From Terebella lapidaria (taxonomy: Eukaryota > Annelida > Polychaeta > Terebellida > Terebellidae): a stretch of 64,000 nt of DNA. Both the position numbers and the translations under genes were made by a program. The notes under the pieces are model-generated. The model ran no database searches. It saw nothing but the letters and a program-made list of their open reading frames with translations, and was not told the DNA's origin. Within the stretch, counting starts at the first letter, position 1. Each line of letters opens with the position of its first letter. Positions 42,923 through 56,330 of the stretch are shown here, one piece after another. The DNA is taken from contig OX424562.1 in assembly GCA_949152475.1 (NCBI GenBank), positions 41,588,157 to 41,652,156 of the forward strand, in the 5' to 3' direction.

Positions 42923-43322
42923 TCTATACCAAGATAGCCCACTCAGGCCAAAACGGAAGCGAACAATCCCCCTGGCGGTGAAACTGAGGAATTACTACGT
43001 TTGCGTTTTTATGAATGAATGTAGGTATCAATCTATTACCACAAATACAGTAGAGTTTGATGATGCCAATAACAAACGTAAAATACAACATTTTGCAATA
43101 GAAACAAAGCCCGACCAAAAAGTTAATCCAAAGACACACTGGCGTCATCAGGGGCAGACAGTGTTTTAAATGTAGTTTTTAATCTGTGACCAATACGTCA
43201 TTTTATAAATGAAAACCGCCGTCACTATTGGAAATACGTCCGACTTTCAGTCTCACCGCCAGGATCAACACTGTTCAAATGTTCGCTCCCGTTTTGGCCT
43301 GAGTGGGCTATCTTGGTATAGA
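42923..43322. mobile_element. MITE with 42-bp terminal inverted repeats
   Basis: Left arm 42923-42964 and right arm 43281-43322 match at 41 of 42 positions (TCTATACCAAGATAGCCCAC...GCGAAC). The word GGTACAATCAAAG occurs just outside both ends (about 42906 and 43331), possibly part of a target duplication or of a longer end. The interior (42990-43170) is homologous, inverted, to the unit tandemly duplicated at 52901-53620. Non-coding. Confidence 0.7.
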
Positions 43323-44479
43323 CAATCTTTGGTACAATCAAAGATTGTACGAAGTTCGTAAATCTTTGGAACAATATCTCTTTAAAGGAGGACTTCCTAT
43401 CAATGTGTATTGGCTTCGACCAATGATTTTACGGTTAAAACTTCCATATAGCAAATATATCTCAATGCATTTGAATGGAGAAGACTTTAAGCTTTGTTCA
43501 CATATGGAATATGTATATATTTGTTCAGTACAAACAAATCGTACTGAGGATATAACATCAAAAACACCGAAAATCTGCAAGTTTTTTCCACTCGGCAGTG
43601 CATGGCTGACAGAAACGTTATACATGACGTAAATTTCTGTGACGTCATTGTTTTGATAGAAGCCTCGACAGGCGGCACATTTCACTGGAACCAAAGATGC
43701 TGGAAGTGCTCCGTCACCCGAGGCATCATCAAAACAATGACGTCATCGTTTTGACTCATTCATTCTCCCCAGTTGGTGCTAGTTTAGTTTCTTCTCGATT
43801 TTACATTCGATAGTAGTTTAAAAAATATGATCTCTTCGATTTTGAAGTCATCTGAATGAATACTCCATGTGCGTGAAACTCATATGTTACCGAATTGTGT
43901 TTGAATTTGATAGGAAGTCCTCCTTTAATTTACAGGTGTTGGGTTTTCAAATATTTCAGAATTATAAATTCATAACACGTGATAAAAACAAAACCTGCTT
44001 CCTGTGTTTTCGAACACGCGGGAAATATCTCGTTTGAACTGGCGGAAGAACATCAGAAAGCACTCGACCTTCGGTCTCGTGCTCTCTTGTATTCTTCCAC
44101 CAGTCCAAACTCGATCTTTCCCGCGTGCTGGAACACAAACTCAACTAGTTTTGTCATTGTATCATATACAATCAAGTGCCATTGAAGAGAGGAACCATTT
44201 CTTTTATATCACACATGCGTCAAGGAGAGGGCATGCCAGAGACAATATATGGCAAACAACTACAGGTGCAAATGATTAAGATGTGACAAATAGCGATGGA
44301 AAACTATTGCCCATTATCACTGAACCATCCGTGCAAAAATTAGCGGTTGTGGGCATATGCATCAAAATCATCATATGTTGCACATTGAATTAAGTTAGAT
44401 AATAGACAACGCGCGTTATAGTGTGTATTTGTCACCCCCACGGCGATTCGTGGTGTATTCTATACTAAAACTAGACTTC
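43323..44479. other. No gene; contains an inverted Y block
   Basis: A 109-codon plus-strand frame (43303-43632) and its antisense partner are not recognisable. 44150-44280 (AATCAAGTGCCATTGAAGAG, inverted) matches 30200-30320 and more weakly 46690-46760. Confidence 0.5.
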
Positions 44480-45615
44480 GCGATGATTTATTGTTTTGTG
44501 TTGACAAAACCTGTTCATATTAATTTGTTGAATGAGTTAATTGTTATCCAATTATTTTTGTTTCTTTGATCTCTCATTGTTCTTCTAGATATTTCAACAC
44601 AAAACTTCGCCAGTCCAGAAATGATCCAATTTTTTTTTCACAATACATCTCCCTATAAATACTCGTACTTTCCAATACATTCCATCAAACATATTCTTTT
44701 TTGGGATGCATATTATCAAACAAAACAACACTTTGATATTCCCGCAGGAATCAAAAGACTAACTTCAGCAAAACGTGTTCAATTTATCGAAGTCATTGAC
44801 GATAGACATTCCATATACCACACAATTACAGATATTCTTGTTGTTCATGCAAAATATGGGAAAAGACCGAAACGTCTGACAAGGGAATGAAACCCACTTG
44901 TGCGAAACATACTGGGTTATAAAAAATTGTTTTATAAACATTTGTTTTATCAGTGCCTGACATGCTTGAGTGTCGAGTACATTACTTACAGGAAATGGCG
45001 AATTGTTCTCGGCCATTTGCTCAACATCAATATTTACTTCATATACTTTGCCCATGTTTGTCTTTTTTTACACATCTGCAGTGATCGCAGACAAGTAATC
45101 GTGCGTGCGCTTGCATAACATTTTCCATGAAAATGTTGTAAATTGTTGTAATATAAAGGGTAAGTTGTACATTCCTGGATGGCTGACAGATCATACGACG
45201 TCGTTTTCCCGTGAGGAGAAATCATATAAAATCACGATTCCGATATAAATTCATTATTTCTCACGCGTGTCAAATTTTGTAGAAGGTCGGCGAACAAGAA
45301 TAAACCAAATCATCAGCATAGCGACAGTCCAGCCGTGGTCATCTATCGTCTATATTTCAAATAAAGAAAAATCGGGGTTCGTACCTGGGGTGTAAGTTGA
45401 GATCGTTTCACCCTACTCCTGAGATCAGAAATCTGAAAACTCCTCCAAAACTCCTCTTATCCGATTGAACTCAAGACTTTAATGTCAGCTTTCGGTCGTT
45501 TTTGTTCTGCTCGGCGATCACCAACTGACAATTCTCACCTTGGAGAAAATATATCGTACAAATTCACAATAAAATATTCATCAACTACAAAATAGCAAAT
45601 TAATCTCCTGCTTGA
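44480..45615 (-). repeat. Anonymous repeat X, copy 3 (inverted, partial)
   Basis: Minus-strand counterpart of X1/X2: AACATACTGGGTTATAAAAA (44906 on), GTGCCTGACATGCTTGAGTG (44954 on), TCTCACGCGTGTCAAATTTT (45258 on) and AATATTCATCAACTACAAAA...AGCAAATTAATCTCCTG (45573 on). Non-coding. Confidence 0.7.
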
Positions 45616-46248
45616 TTGCCTGACTTTGTACCTTTGGATCACACTGGGCAATCGTCTTCCAGAAGAGTTACGCTTTTAGAAGAATTCAAACTATACGGTG
45701 GGCGTTAAATGTGTGTTGCCAGAAGATTTTTTCGATTGAAAAATCCTGAATGAAAAAAAAACAATTACCGCAATGACTATTTGAAGCCTCAGTATCATCA
45801 TTCCGCTCGAGGTTATGGTTTTTGCACCTAATTTATGATTGAATTTAATCACCAATGTATTGGTTCCGGGTTTGTTTCTGATAACTGCCTGTATTCAATA
45901 TGCAACAAAATTGAACTTCAAGAACATGAACTTGAAACAATGACCCTTAACACAATTGTATGACATTTGTGCCATTATACCATTTTGTCGTTATTGGAAC
46001 TTTTAAAGAAATTCAGCATTGTAATCATGCACATGACACAATATTCTGACACTGACAGATAGACAGTTATGGACAAATAGCAGCTACAACTGCTATTTTG
46101 ATGTTCTTATAGTAAAACTTCTGATATCAGGACTGCTTCCATGTCTTGGGTAAGAATATAAACACAGAGAGCTATACCTACAAGGGAATGTGTGCATCGA
46201 AGGGAATAAATGATTTTTCTGCTGCTTTGATGATCACATCTCATACTG

Positions 46249-46414
46249 GAATCTGGAATGTCCCCCAGGCTGAACAATCAGTCAAGCTTAGCGCCAGGCC
46301 AATCCAACTTTCATGCTCAAACTAAAAGACTTGAATCTGGAATGTCCCCAGGCTGAACAATCAGTCAAGCTTAGCGCCAGGCCAATCCAACTTTCATGCT
46401 CAAATAAAAAAGAC
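46249..46414. repeat. 84-bp tandem duplication
   Basis: Two near-identical units starting GAATCTGGAATGTCCC at 46249 and 46333, each containing CAATCAGTCAAGCTTAGCGC and ending in TTTCATGCTCAAA. Confidence 0.85.
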
Positions 46415-49400
46415 TAATACAATGTACAAATAACTCCCAGCCCAAATGGCCCAGCAATAACAACCTGTGCATGAAAGTTCGGTATACTGACGCATCTGTG
46501 ACTGGACCAGTAAATGGGAGAAGTGCATGGTAGTTTTCCCCACGTTTTTATCAGAATAATATGTATGTTTCAGTGTGCAATAGATACTGATCCCGTTGCT
46601 TCCTGCACAGTTGATTCGCGATGATGGACACGGACAGTCTATCACCATTTGTCACAAATTAATCAATTATGTTCGGTTGCGAAGGTGATACATTGTCGTG
46701 GACGGGTTTCCTCCTTGACGCATGTCTGATGTTAATGAACTGGTCTTTTCCTCAATAGCACCAATTCTAATCTATGCACATGTGATCAAATGGTGATTGT
46801 GTTCCATCCATATGCCACACACCACCCATTTTGCCCATGTGCCTAGATTACCAGGAACGAGACTGGAGTTAGATACCATCTGACCTACAACCAGGTCGTC
46901 ATCCTACTGATGCAATGTCTGACAGTTATAAACACCGTCGTGTGTCTTCATCAATAATCCTGACTTTGTATGAGTAAACCTGACACTACCTGGGCCTGCG
47001 CTTGATCAATGTAAAACAGAGGTGTGATGTGTAGGACAGAGAGTATGCGAATGACCCTCGTCTTTCATGGCTCGATGTAACGGTTTTCATGTGAGTGGTT
47101 CAGTGGGTGCAGTTTGTATAAAAATGCCTGAGATGTCACCATCATAAATATGTATTAGATTCATCAAATATATCATGAATATGTATTAAATTAATTTATT
47201 AACAACTGTATTGAATGGATGCCTTACTACCAGTACGTTAGCATCGATTTCCAAGCTTGTCTTTATGAGCGATATACGATGATTGTAAGAATCAATCTAT
47301 TACCACCAATATATTCAGATTGTTGAAATATTCTGAGTAATTCTGTCGTAATTATAAAAACGCATAAGTGGCTTGAAATGGTGAATGGCAATCTGTAAGT
47401 TGTTACACTTGCTACACAACGTACACAGTACACACGTCCAGGCTACTGAAGATCAGACTCGTTGTAACAATATTAACAGACAAATGACACATACATGGAT
47501 TGAGGGTACATTGGTGCAGCACAAGACAATGAGGAAGATTAATCAAACCACGATATTCATGGCTCACGGGACAATTATTCCCTCAACTCCACTGACATTC
47601 GCATGTATTAGGACTTTGAGTGCCGAAGACATTCTCACAGTAACACTTCAGTGATTATTCACACACATGAATACCGCTGAATGGTAAGTGGGATATTGGA
47701 ATATTGATGACTCAGTCTGAAACAATCATACAATAGGGTCATGGAACTTTCTTATACTTAAAATAAACACGGAACGCATACTCAAGTACAGAATATTCCG
47801 AGCGAGCAAAAACGAATCTATTATTCAGTCTCAAACTTCGGTGTCAGTCAAAATCGAGAAAATAGTATGAAACTTCATGAATCCCCATATATGGCCATGA
47901 ATACTATTAGGAAATAATCGTGAAACAAATGAACACTCTATATATTTTAAATAGGGACAATACCAGACGTCGTTGAGGTTAATATACAATTCAAATGCTA
48001 TGTTTGGAGGGATATCCTGGGCGCTGGACCATACTACCCAGATGCGTTCCCTATACTTTCGTTATGGAATAGAAGATTGTACTCAACATTGGTGAGTGTC
48101 TTTCGTGATGACCAATCACTTGACTACGGACTAGAACACTGGAACTAGCAGGTGACCGAGGTCAATTATATAAGTGGCTGGGGCCTATTTCACAAACAAT
48201 CCACATTTTTTTTAGCTGACTAAGTTGGACATTAGCATGGTGTCTAGTAGGCTACACCTAACTCAGTAGGCTGAAGTATTTTCAGATCCTTTGTGAAATA
48301 GGCCTCTGATGGTCTGTGAATGGCTCTTGTGTGTTTCAGTAATTCACAATGACATATTGTGGCTTTGGAATAGCAAGGATATAAATAACACGATGTGAAA
48401 CACTTATATGACCGACGTGGATGTAAACCTATGTACCTGTGACATTTTGTTCAATCCGGGTATCCAGGATGGTGTACATATCGCACCGAAGTGAAATCGT
48501 AAGAAACATGGCGATAAAGTAATGACTTGTATTTTCATGGAAGAAGGCATTATCATGTGGGCTTTCCAAAAGCTAATTTGTAATACAAACTTCGATCGAT
48601 TGGGTTTCGGTGACATACAGTATCGCTCCAGTGGGAGCTGACAAGTACATATATTTTTTGTATTACATATGCGCTAATAACACCCCCGTAATGGTCTTGC
48701 TATCTCACACACGAGTATTGACCATACATGATCTGCTGAAGTTTCAATGATATTACTGGCAATGATTCTGGAGTTGTAACATTTGGAAGGAGGGTAAACA
48801 TCATCTCAAACAAAAATATGTACTGCTGTATATTTAAAATCTAGATAATAAAAACTCACCAAGTCACATTGACATAATCTGGTATTGAAGTTGTAATGTT
48901 CCCAGTGTTTGTCATGTCTCTACACATTGATCATATTTCTGTCCACGTAATTTCTACAGAACTGGAACCAAGCTGCCAGAGGATGGCTGACAAAGTATGA
49001 TTGCCACGATATAGCCGGGTTAATGGCATATACATAACATATCCAGGATACACCATAACACAGCTGTGACATTTATTTGTGAGTCCGGATATGAACTGTT
49101 CTTTTCTCTAGCTAGTGAATTCTTATACGTGTGTTTGTTTCGTGGCTAAGTTACAAATGGATCCATGACTGCCGAGATATTTGTTCCATTAACATTGCCG
49201 GCATCGACAACAAATAATTACAATATTTTGAACAAAAACGTATTTATTTTTATTTGTGCTCTACAGCATTCAAGTATTAAATTACGAATAGCAGTACCAC
49301 ATACGAGAGAAGTGGCGTGAATGAACGCCATCATTATTGCGGACGGAGCCACAGCTATGAAATAATCTACAACAAAGAAACAAACACACAATGCTGGAAT

Positions 49401-52400
49401 ACGATCTGGAAGGCGCATGGATACAAACGAACACTATTGAAACAATTGAGCAAAATAAACAAAGCGTTGGTTCAATGAACATTATTTTTTTTACACGAAA
49501 TAAATTGAAGCACTTTATAGTACTTCAAAAGTTAAAAAATTAAAGCAATCCATTCTCTACTCCTGAATTATGTGGATCAAAAGCACGGTCGATTAAGGAC
49601 CTTCCATGAACTAACGTTAAAATATTTTGATTGTGCTAGTTTGCACATACGTATTGCATACCACTTAAAACACTTTTAATAGTACACGTATTGAATCTTT
49701 GAATTGTATGCATGGATACTGATTTGAAAGGATCAATAACTTCTGTTATCAATAACATTTTTCATATTAAATATGAAATTAATATAAATGCAATATTAAC
49801 GGTGATACCCTTATGAAACATATCTCTTTCAGATAAAAATGGGAATAAGACAGTCATTAAATATGGGTCTCAAAGCATTGTCAAAATTTTCAAATACATT
49901 TGTCCGAGGAATGAACAGGTATTTGAAAACAGGTGTCGATTAATATTTATGCAAAATTATATATTTTTTTATCATTGCTCATTTCTTGGGAATGAAATAG
50001 GTGAGGGATATAGTATAAACACATAAACTGAAAACAATACATCTTGTTGCAAAAAAATATAATGCACGAGGTCTGATTGTGTGCTGGTGTCTCTTACATA
50101 ACATTGTGTGTATCCATTTCTCTCCTGACAATTTCAAGATATTATTGACCCCATTTGTACAAAGATGCATGGAATTGCCATACAAATGTTACATTTAAGT
50201 TTATATATTTGCCGACATATGACACAAGATAAAATATAAAGCCCAGAAAGGTAAACGTGAGCACAGCAGCAGTGTTTATACTAGTATATGCATGAGTTGG
50301 GCATAAGTGACAGTTCTATGTAATATTATGTAATATTGTAATATATGTAATATTATGTAATATATGTAATATTGTGATCCGAATAAAATGACATATTGCT
50401 CATTCAAGATATGAATTAAATTCGGTTTGACAAATTTACCAAATAATGGAACACTACGCTACAAGCCTATTACGATGAAGAGTGATGACGCCATAACCAT
50501 GGCTCTTGAAACAATTATTCCTGAAACATTAACGATATTCATATTGTGCCAGATTAGAATCCATGGAATGACAAAAACATATGACTTGTATCTCGACAGT
50601 GATTTACACGTACCTACACGATAACTGCTCAAAGTGCAGCAGAAAGAACATCTCGTAACAATGAGCGATTGATCATCAAGTGTGAAACCATTCTCGGGAA
50701 ATAGGGGTGTGGAAGTACATTAAAAGCAATACACAACGAATGCTCCCAATCAAAACCCTCACCAGACGCCGACTACCAGAGACTCTCGCTTTCATTAGGT
50801 GCTGTCTGTATGTCAACTTTGGAGCTTTGGAGGATATTCCCTATAGGGCTGGATACGTATACAATAATAGAAGAAGCTCTGAAAAGATCTGTAATTTCAG
50901 ACGAGTAGGAGGGTCCAACCATTCGATGAACATCCTGAAGATATCCACACGCGTAATTAGCGATACTTGGACGAGTTAGAAACCCGACCATCCACCTAGC
51001 ATTTAGTTCTTGTCAAGTGCTCACTCCAGTAACTGGGATCAATAAAATGTGGGATCAGTTCGACAGTTCACAGCATCAAATAACGGTAAAGAAAATGTAC
51101 CATAAACAGCTGATCGAAGATTCTAGGGGATTCACGTGGTTTTATTATTCTCATTTATTACAAGTGATATATAGCGTGGCTTAGAAACCTTTCTAGCATG
51201 GCACAATCTGTTATTTATGACTGAGTTAAGAGTAGTTTTGAAATTAGTTTCTCAGTTAAAAAACAATTATTTTCAGCTATGAAACTCTTAAAAATGCACA
51301 ATTTTTCCTAGTGGGGGCATTTGTGCCGTATTGATAAGATTTGTGCCATCCTAGAAAAGCTTGTGCGCTGCTCGAAAGGTTTGCACGATGCTGAAAAGGT
51401 ATGTGTCATGGTCACCATGGCAACTATTCTCTACATACGGCCCATAGCAACGTGGTTGCTGGGAGGAGGGGCGGGTATGCAAATTGAGGTTTTAAATTAT
51501 TGAATGGATTTCAGAAAACGTTCTCATACTCATTTTCGACAGTTTTGGTTTCACCCAATTCAATATTCAAGGCGTTGAGCCCCTAGCAGTCACGGCTGCT
51601 GTGGGTTATATGTTGAGAATAGTCACCTTGGAAACCAATCTCGGTAATTGAAGACTGGTTGTTTCTAACGTCAAACAGAGTACATGCCAAATAAAGCACA
51701 TTACCTCATCATATTGGGATAAAATAGAAGTTTCATTAGCTCAGTTAACTTGCTTTACCCTTTTACATCACGAATACTCATTATTGTAGTTAATCAGGTA
51801 ATAATAATTAGCCCAAAATTTCCACTAAAACTATATTTTCATAAATAATCGAGATATTGACATGCTGTAAATAATTTGCTCTATCATCTATCGAAAAATA
51901 AGTATCCTGCCTTTAGGTGGAGTTTAAACTGTAGAATGACACTCTTGTCTGTGACACACTTGAACCATTCGTGAAAGAGCAAAAATCAATAAATGTGTAA
52001 TTGACCAGTGTGATCCACTAGAACCTCAAATATCTGAGGATATCATCTCCGCCACACAATACCTGACATACTAGCCGAATGACCAGTCACCCAAACCGTC
52101 TAGTGCCTCTCCGGCCGTTAACGAGAAGAGCTGAACCAGCTCCTGTTTGCCATCTGAGTTTTGGTGCGGGTGAAATGTTGGAAATGGTTCAATCGAATCA
52201 GTGGATCAGGTTTAACATTGTTTAAAGGGAACAACCGGTGAAGATTGTCGGCTGCTTTCTGTCTCTCTGTTGAACTTCCTCTCCCAATAAGAGTCTCTAA
52301 CTTGATAAGGTTATTTAAGATCAATATGTTACCTCTCGGCTGGCTCAATCTTGGATTAGTCAAGAAGTTCTTTCAAACTGTATGCTATTTGATCTTTTGT

Positions 52401-52900
52401 GGGTTGCATGAAAGTGAAGAAAAAGCCACATAAATTAAAATATTTTTCACACTTCCCATAATTCTGATGCTGGTGATTTTTGTAGAAAGTTTTATAGATT
52501 AAAAATAACGCTGACCGAATGCGCTGACCTGATACGAATGAACCCGTGACATACTCAACATCCAGAAACATGTTTTCTACATAACATATTATTGTCAGGG
52601 CATGACACAGATAGAGACTGAAGATACCTCGGGTTCAACATCTGAGAACGAGGCAATTGGCTCATGAGGCAATTATTATCTAACGCCATTGATATTCACA
52701 TGTATTTGATATAAATCAGAGGGCTTTGATTGCAAATTGCAAAAAACAGGAACAATATACATTCAAATATCATTTACATTTACTGAAAGGAAATTGATCT
52801 GCAACAACGACTGTGATATGTTGATTCAGACTCAATTTTGGCGGCTATTGTGAGCTCCACATTATTGGCGGTTTCAGAATCACATATATTTCTTAACCGA
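46415..52900. repeat. Gene-less mosaic of repeat Y blocks, copy 3
   Basis: Y blocks at 46690-46760, 47470-47615 and 48115-48180; 48830-49030 (ATTGATCATATTTCTGTCCA, GATTGCCACGATATA) recurs at 54570-54790; 52600-52715 is another copy of the GATATTCAC/CGCATGTATT block. A TGTAATATTA microsatellite lies at 50316-50375. No open frame over 90 codons and none recognisable. Confidence 0.55.
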
Positions 52901-53620
52901 CTGAGTCGGTGTCACTGCTGGCGGACGTTAAATCTGTCCCCGAGGATACCATCAACTCAGTAGCCTTCGGGCTTGTGATTGGGTACTTATGTACTTGTCA
53001 TATATCTGTTTCATGGGGTTTGTTTCGGATTTCTAAATTATTTTCATAGGTTGTTGGACAGTTGTATACTAATTCCATCAGGTGTACAGTAGAAACAACT
53101 ACATTTAACACACTGTCTGCCCCTGATGACGCCAGTGTGTCTTTGGATAAACTATTTGGTAGGGCTTTGTTTCTATTGCAAAATGTTGTATTTTACGTTT
53201 GTTATTGGTATCATCAAAATCTGACGGTATTGGTGGTAACAGATTGATACTTACATTCATACCACTGAGTCGGTGTCACTGCTGGCGGACGTAAATCTGT
53301 CCCCGAGGATACCATCAACTCAATAGCCTTTTGGCTTGTGATTAGGTACTTATGTACTTGTCATATATCTATTTCATAGGGTTTGTATTGGATTTATAAT
53401 TTTTTCGTAGGTTGTTGGGCAGTTGTATACTAATTCCATCAGGTGTACAGTAGAAACAACTACATTTAACACACTGTCTGCCCCTGATGACGCCAGTGTG
53501 TCTTTGGATAAACTATTTGGTAGGGCTTTGTTTCTATTGCAAAATGTTGTATTTTACGTTTGTTATTGGTATCATCAAAATCTGACGGTATCGGTGGTAA
53601 CAGATTGATACTTACATATA
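52901..53620. repeat. ~361-bp tandem direct duplication
   Basis: Two near-identical units, starting CTGAGTCGGTGTCACTGCTG at 52901 and 53265 and ending TAACAGATTGATACTTACAT at about 53257 and 53618. The 61-codon frames inside them (53062, 53423) are by-products. An inverted relative is inside the MITE at 42990-43170. Confidence 0.9.
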
Positions 53621-55899
53621 TCCAGTTATTTTGGTGTACGATCTAAATAGGCATTTTTCCCCTTCCGCCAAATCCGCCAGATAAATATTCCGCAAAAATT
53701 AGTCCTTTAACAGTAATACAATAGGGCGTGGAATATCCCTATAAAATTACATACACTCTTCAAACAAATACAGTCTGACCAGGTTGAGACTAGATGCCAT
53801 TGGAACTAATGGACGACTCAAGAGCCTCGTCTAGCCTCGTGAACTGGGCAATACAACTTCGATATAGATCCCCCCCTTGTTATGGAATATAAAGTCACTG
53901 GTGAGCCTCGTCCTTGGTGATCATTCACTTGACTAGGAACGAGCAAACCTGACGCCCGGGGGTCAGGTGTACGCCCGGGGGTCAGGTGTATAAGTGGCTA
54001 CTGCATGTGTGAGTGCACCTCCTGAGGATCTGTGAAAGGGTCTTGTGTCATGGAAATGCATCTTGATTCAAGGTGACATTTTGTGGCTTAAGAATTACTG
54101 TGTGCTATCAATAAAACAATGAAATGCGATTATGTAAATAATATTGCCATTGTAGTAATACTCATCTACTAATGTTCGTACCTGAGCGTATATTCAGCTC
54201 TGGTAAACTCGCTATCTTAATGCTATCAGTTTCACCATAGCAATTGTGAAATTGTTTTCTTAAAGTTGTCTCTAAGGCAGAATGGTAAGAAACATTTGAT
54301 GAGACATATTGAATGAAGTCTTCTCATTGAAGGAGGCATTGTCTTTGACATAATCATTCATGCTGCAATTGAGTGTGATTTGTGATTTAATTCTCAGGAT
54401 TATAGTTCATCATTTTCTCACATATTATTGTGACATTCATAATACACAACCAATGGTATTGTTCTCTCGCACACAACAAGTTAGCATCCAAGTGCCTGTT
54501 GACATATTAGATTATTACTGACGATGATTTCAGTTTATGAAGAGTTGAACAGCGTCTCAAACAAAGATATTTACTGTTGTATATTTTTAATATAGACAAT
54601 AAAAACTTAATGAGTCACCTTGCTATCGAATCGAGTTGTTATGTTTCCAGTGTTTGTCAAGTTTCTACATATTGATCATATTTCTGTCCACGTAATTTCT
54701 ACAGAACTGGGATCAAACTGCCACAAGACGACTGACAAAGTATGATTGCCACGATATAACCGGGTTGAAGGCATATACATAACATAACATATTTGGACAC
54801 AGCGAGGATTATTCCAAGGCCCTACATGAGGGTTCCTTCGCCTATACCATATCGTCTCTGAGAAAGTTATTTGGCAGTTAGTGGATTACATGTATTGTTA
54901 ATTGATATAATACAAAGTATTTAATCTTTGAATTGTGTAATGTTTGACGCCCTCAAAATCGCCACAATTGTAAAGGTGGATATTCATCAGATTAGATCAT
55001 AAAAAGTCCGAAACTGGTCCTCAATTTATATATCTTTTCATTCATGTCATAATAATGAGTCTAAAGATGACAATGACAGGTACTTGATGGACCCGACTGC
55101 TTAGTGTTTTGAATTAGTTTCTGTGGAACGTAGAATCCTAGGGCACATTCTTAGTTCTCCGCAATCAATAAGTATTTTGTTGTCGTATTTGATCAATCAT
55201 GGTGACAATGAAGAAATGGCGAAAAGAAACCGATACCGATGCCATTTTTGTGAGGGAATACCTTATTGAGAATATTTTGTATACGAGTAATATTCACAAT
55301 ACCAAATAGTGAAAAAAATGTTTTGTGGGCAGTGAAAATTTGAACCCAAATCGGGATATAATTTTTTGTGATATTTGGATATGAAGTATATATTTGATAA
55401 ATATGAAATATTTCTCACGGTGATACTGTAAACAAAAATTCCCCTAGATATTCTAGACCATTCGAGCAAGCGTTTTTTCCCAGTATGTGATAGTTTCAAA
55501 CACTTGAATTAGTATTGCTTATCAAATACGTACTTATCAGTCACTTTTCAGACATCTTTTTCCGCAAAATGGACCCTTGCTGGTACATGCACTTGTTGGT
55601 GACATCCTGATGACACCTCACAGCCAAACCCACGCACAATTTTAGAGGCCGAGCGGCTGTGCTACCCCGAGTGATAGGCGTCTGTTCTTTAAAGGACATT
55701 TTGTTCTTGTCAGGCAACCAACATTTCATTTGTCATTTCTCGCATATAACCCATTTTACTTTGCTGTTCTTTTTGTCTGTAGAAGATACATACGCCTTAA
55801 CACATTGTCCGGCATATGAATTCTGACGAATTTTGGTAGGCATCAAAGACGATTCACGGGCGATTAAGTCTCATCTGCTTCGTATTAATATGTAGATAT
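53621..55899. repeat. Gene-less Y-repeat mosaic, copy 4
   Basis: 54570-54790 matches 48830-49030, including ATTGATCATATTTCTGTCCA and AGTATGATTGCCACGATATA. At 53950-53992 a 20-bp unit ACGCCCGGGGGTCAGGTGTA is repeated twice in tandem. No supportable coding region. Confidence 0.55.
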
Positions 55900-56330
55900 A
55901 TTCATATATTTCTTGTAGGCTATGTATATGTTTTACATGTGTTTGTTTGTTTCGACAGCCGTTCTACATATATAAATAAATAAGTATTTTCTGTGATAAC
56001 GCTAAGGAGGTTGCACTCCTCATCGTTATTTTGTAATCTAGTTTACAAAATTTGCACCATCTTTATTTATCGACCTCGAATGCCAGAAATTATATCATGT
56101 GCCAATCCTAGTGAATGTTTGAGTTTTGTCTAACAACGTCTCTGCGTTGTTATTCCACCGTCTATCAAGTCGATTCAGAATTTGGTTTTCTACACGCATT
56201 GAACAGTAACGACTTTCGGTACGTTTGGCTGTTCACAGTTTTAGACAAGGTTTTCCGAGCGTTACTCTCTAAGGCAAACAATGGAACTCGCCATTTCCTC
56301 GGACCATATAACATATATGAAAGTGTCCGT
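55900..56330 (-). repeat. Anonymous repeat Y end, second inverted copy
   Basis: Aligns with 37786-38365 in the same orientation (TTTACATGTGTTTGTTTGTT, TTATTCCACCGTCTATCAAG, TTACTCTCTAAGGCAAACAA). Confidence 0.6.

Noticed and set aside
43303..43694. Plus/minus frame pair of 109 and 118 codons
   Set aside because: They overlap on opposite strands inside a MITE-flanking repeat and neither has a recognisable domain.
46249..46414. Possible CRISPR-like or satellite array
   Set aside because: Only two head-to-tail units of 84 bp without spacers; an ordinary local duplication in a eukaryotic repeat region.
53062..53608. Two near-identical 61-codon frames as paralogous small genes
   Set aside because: They follow from a ~361-bp tandem DNA duplication of non-coding repeat; no start context, motif or wider conservation.
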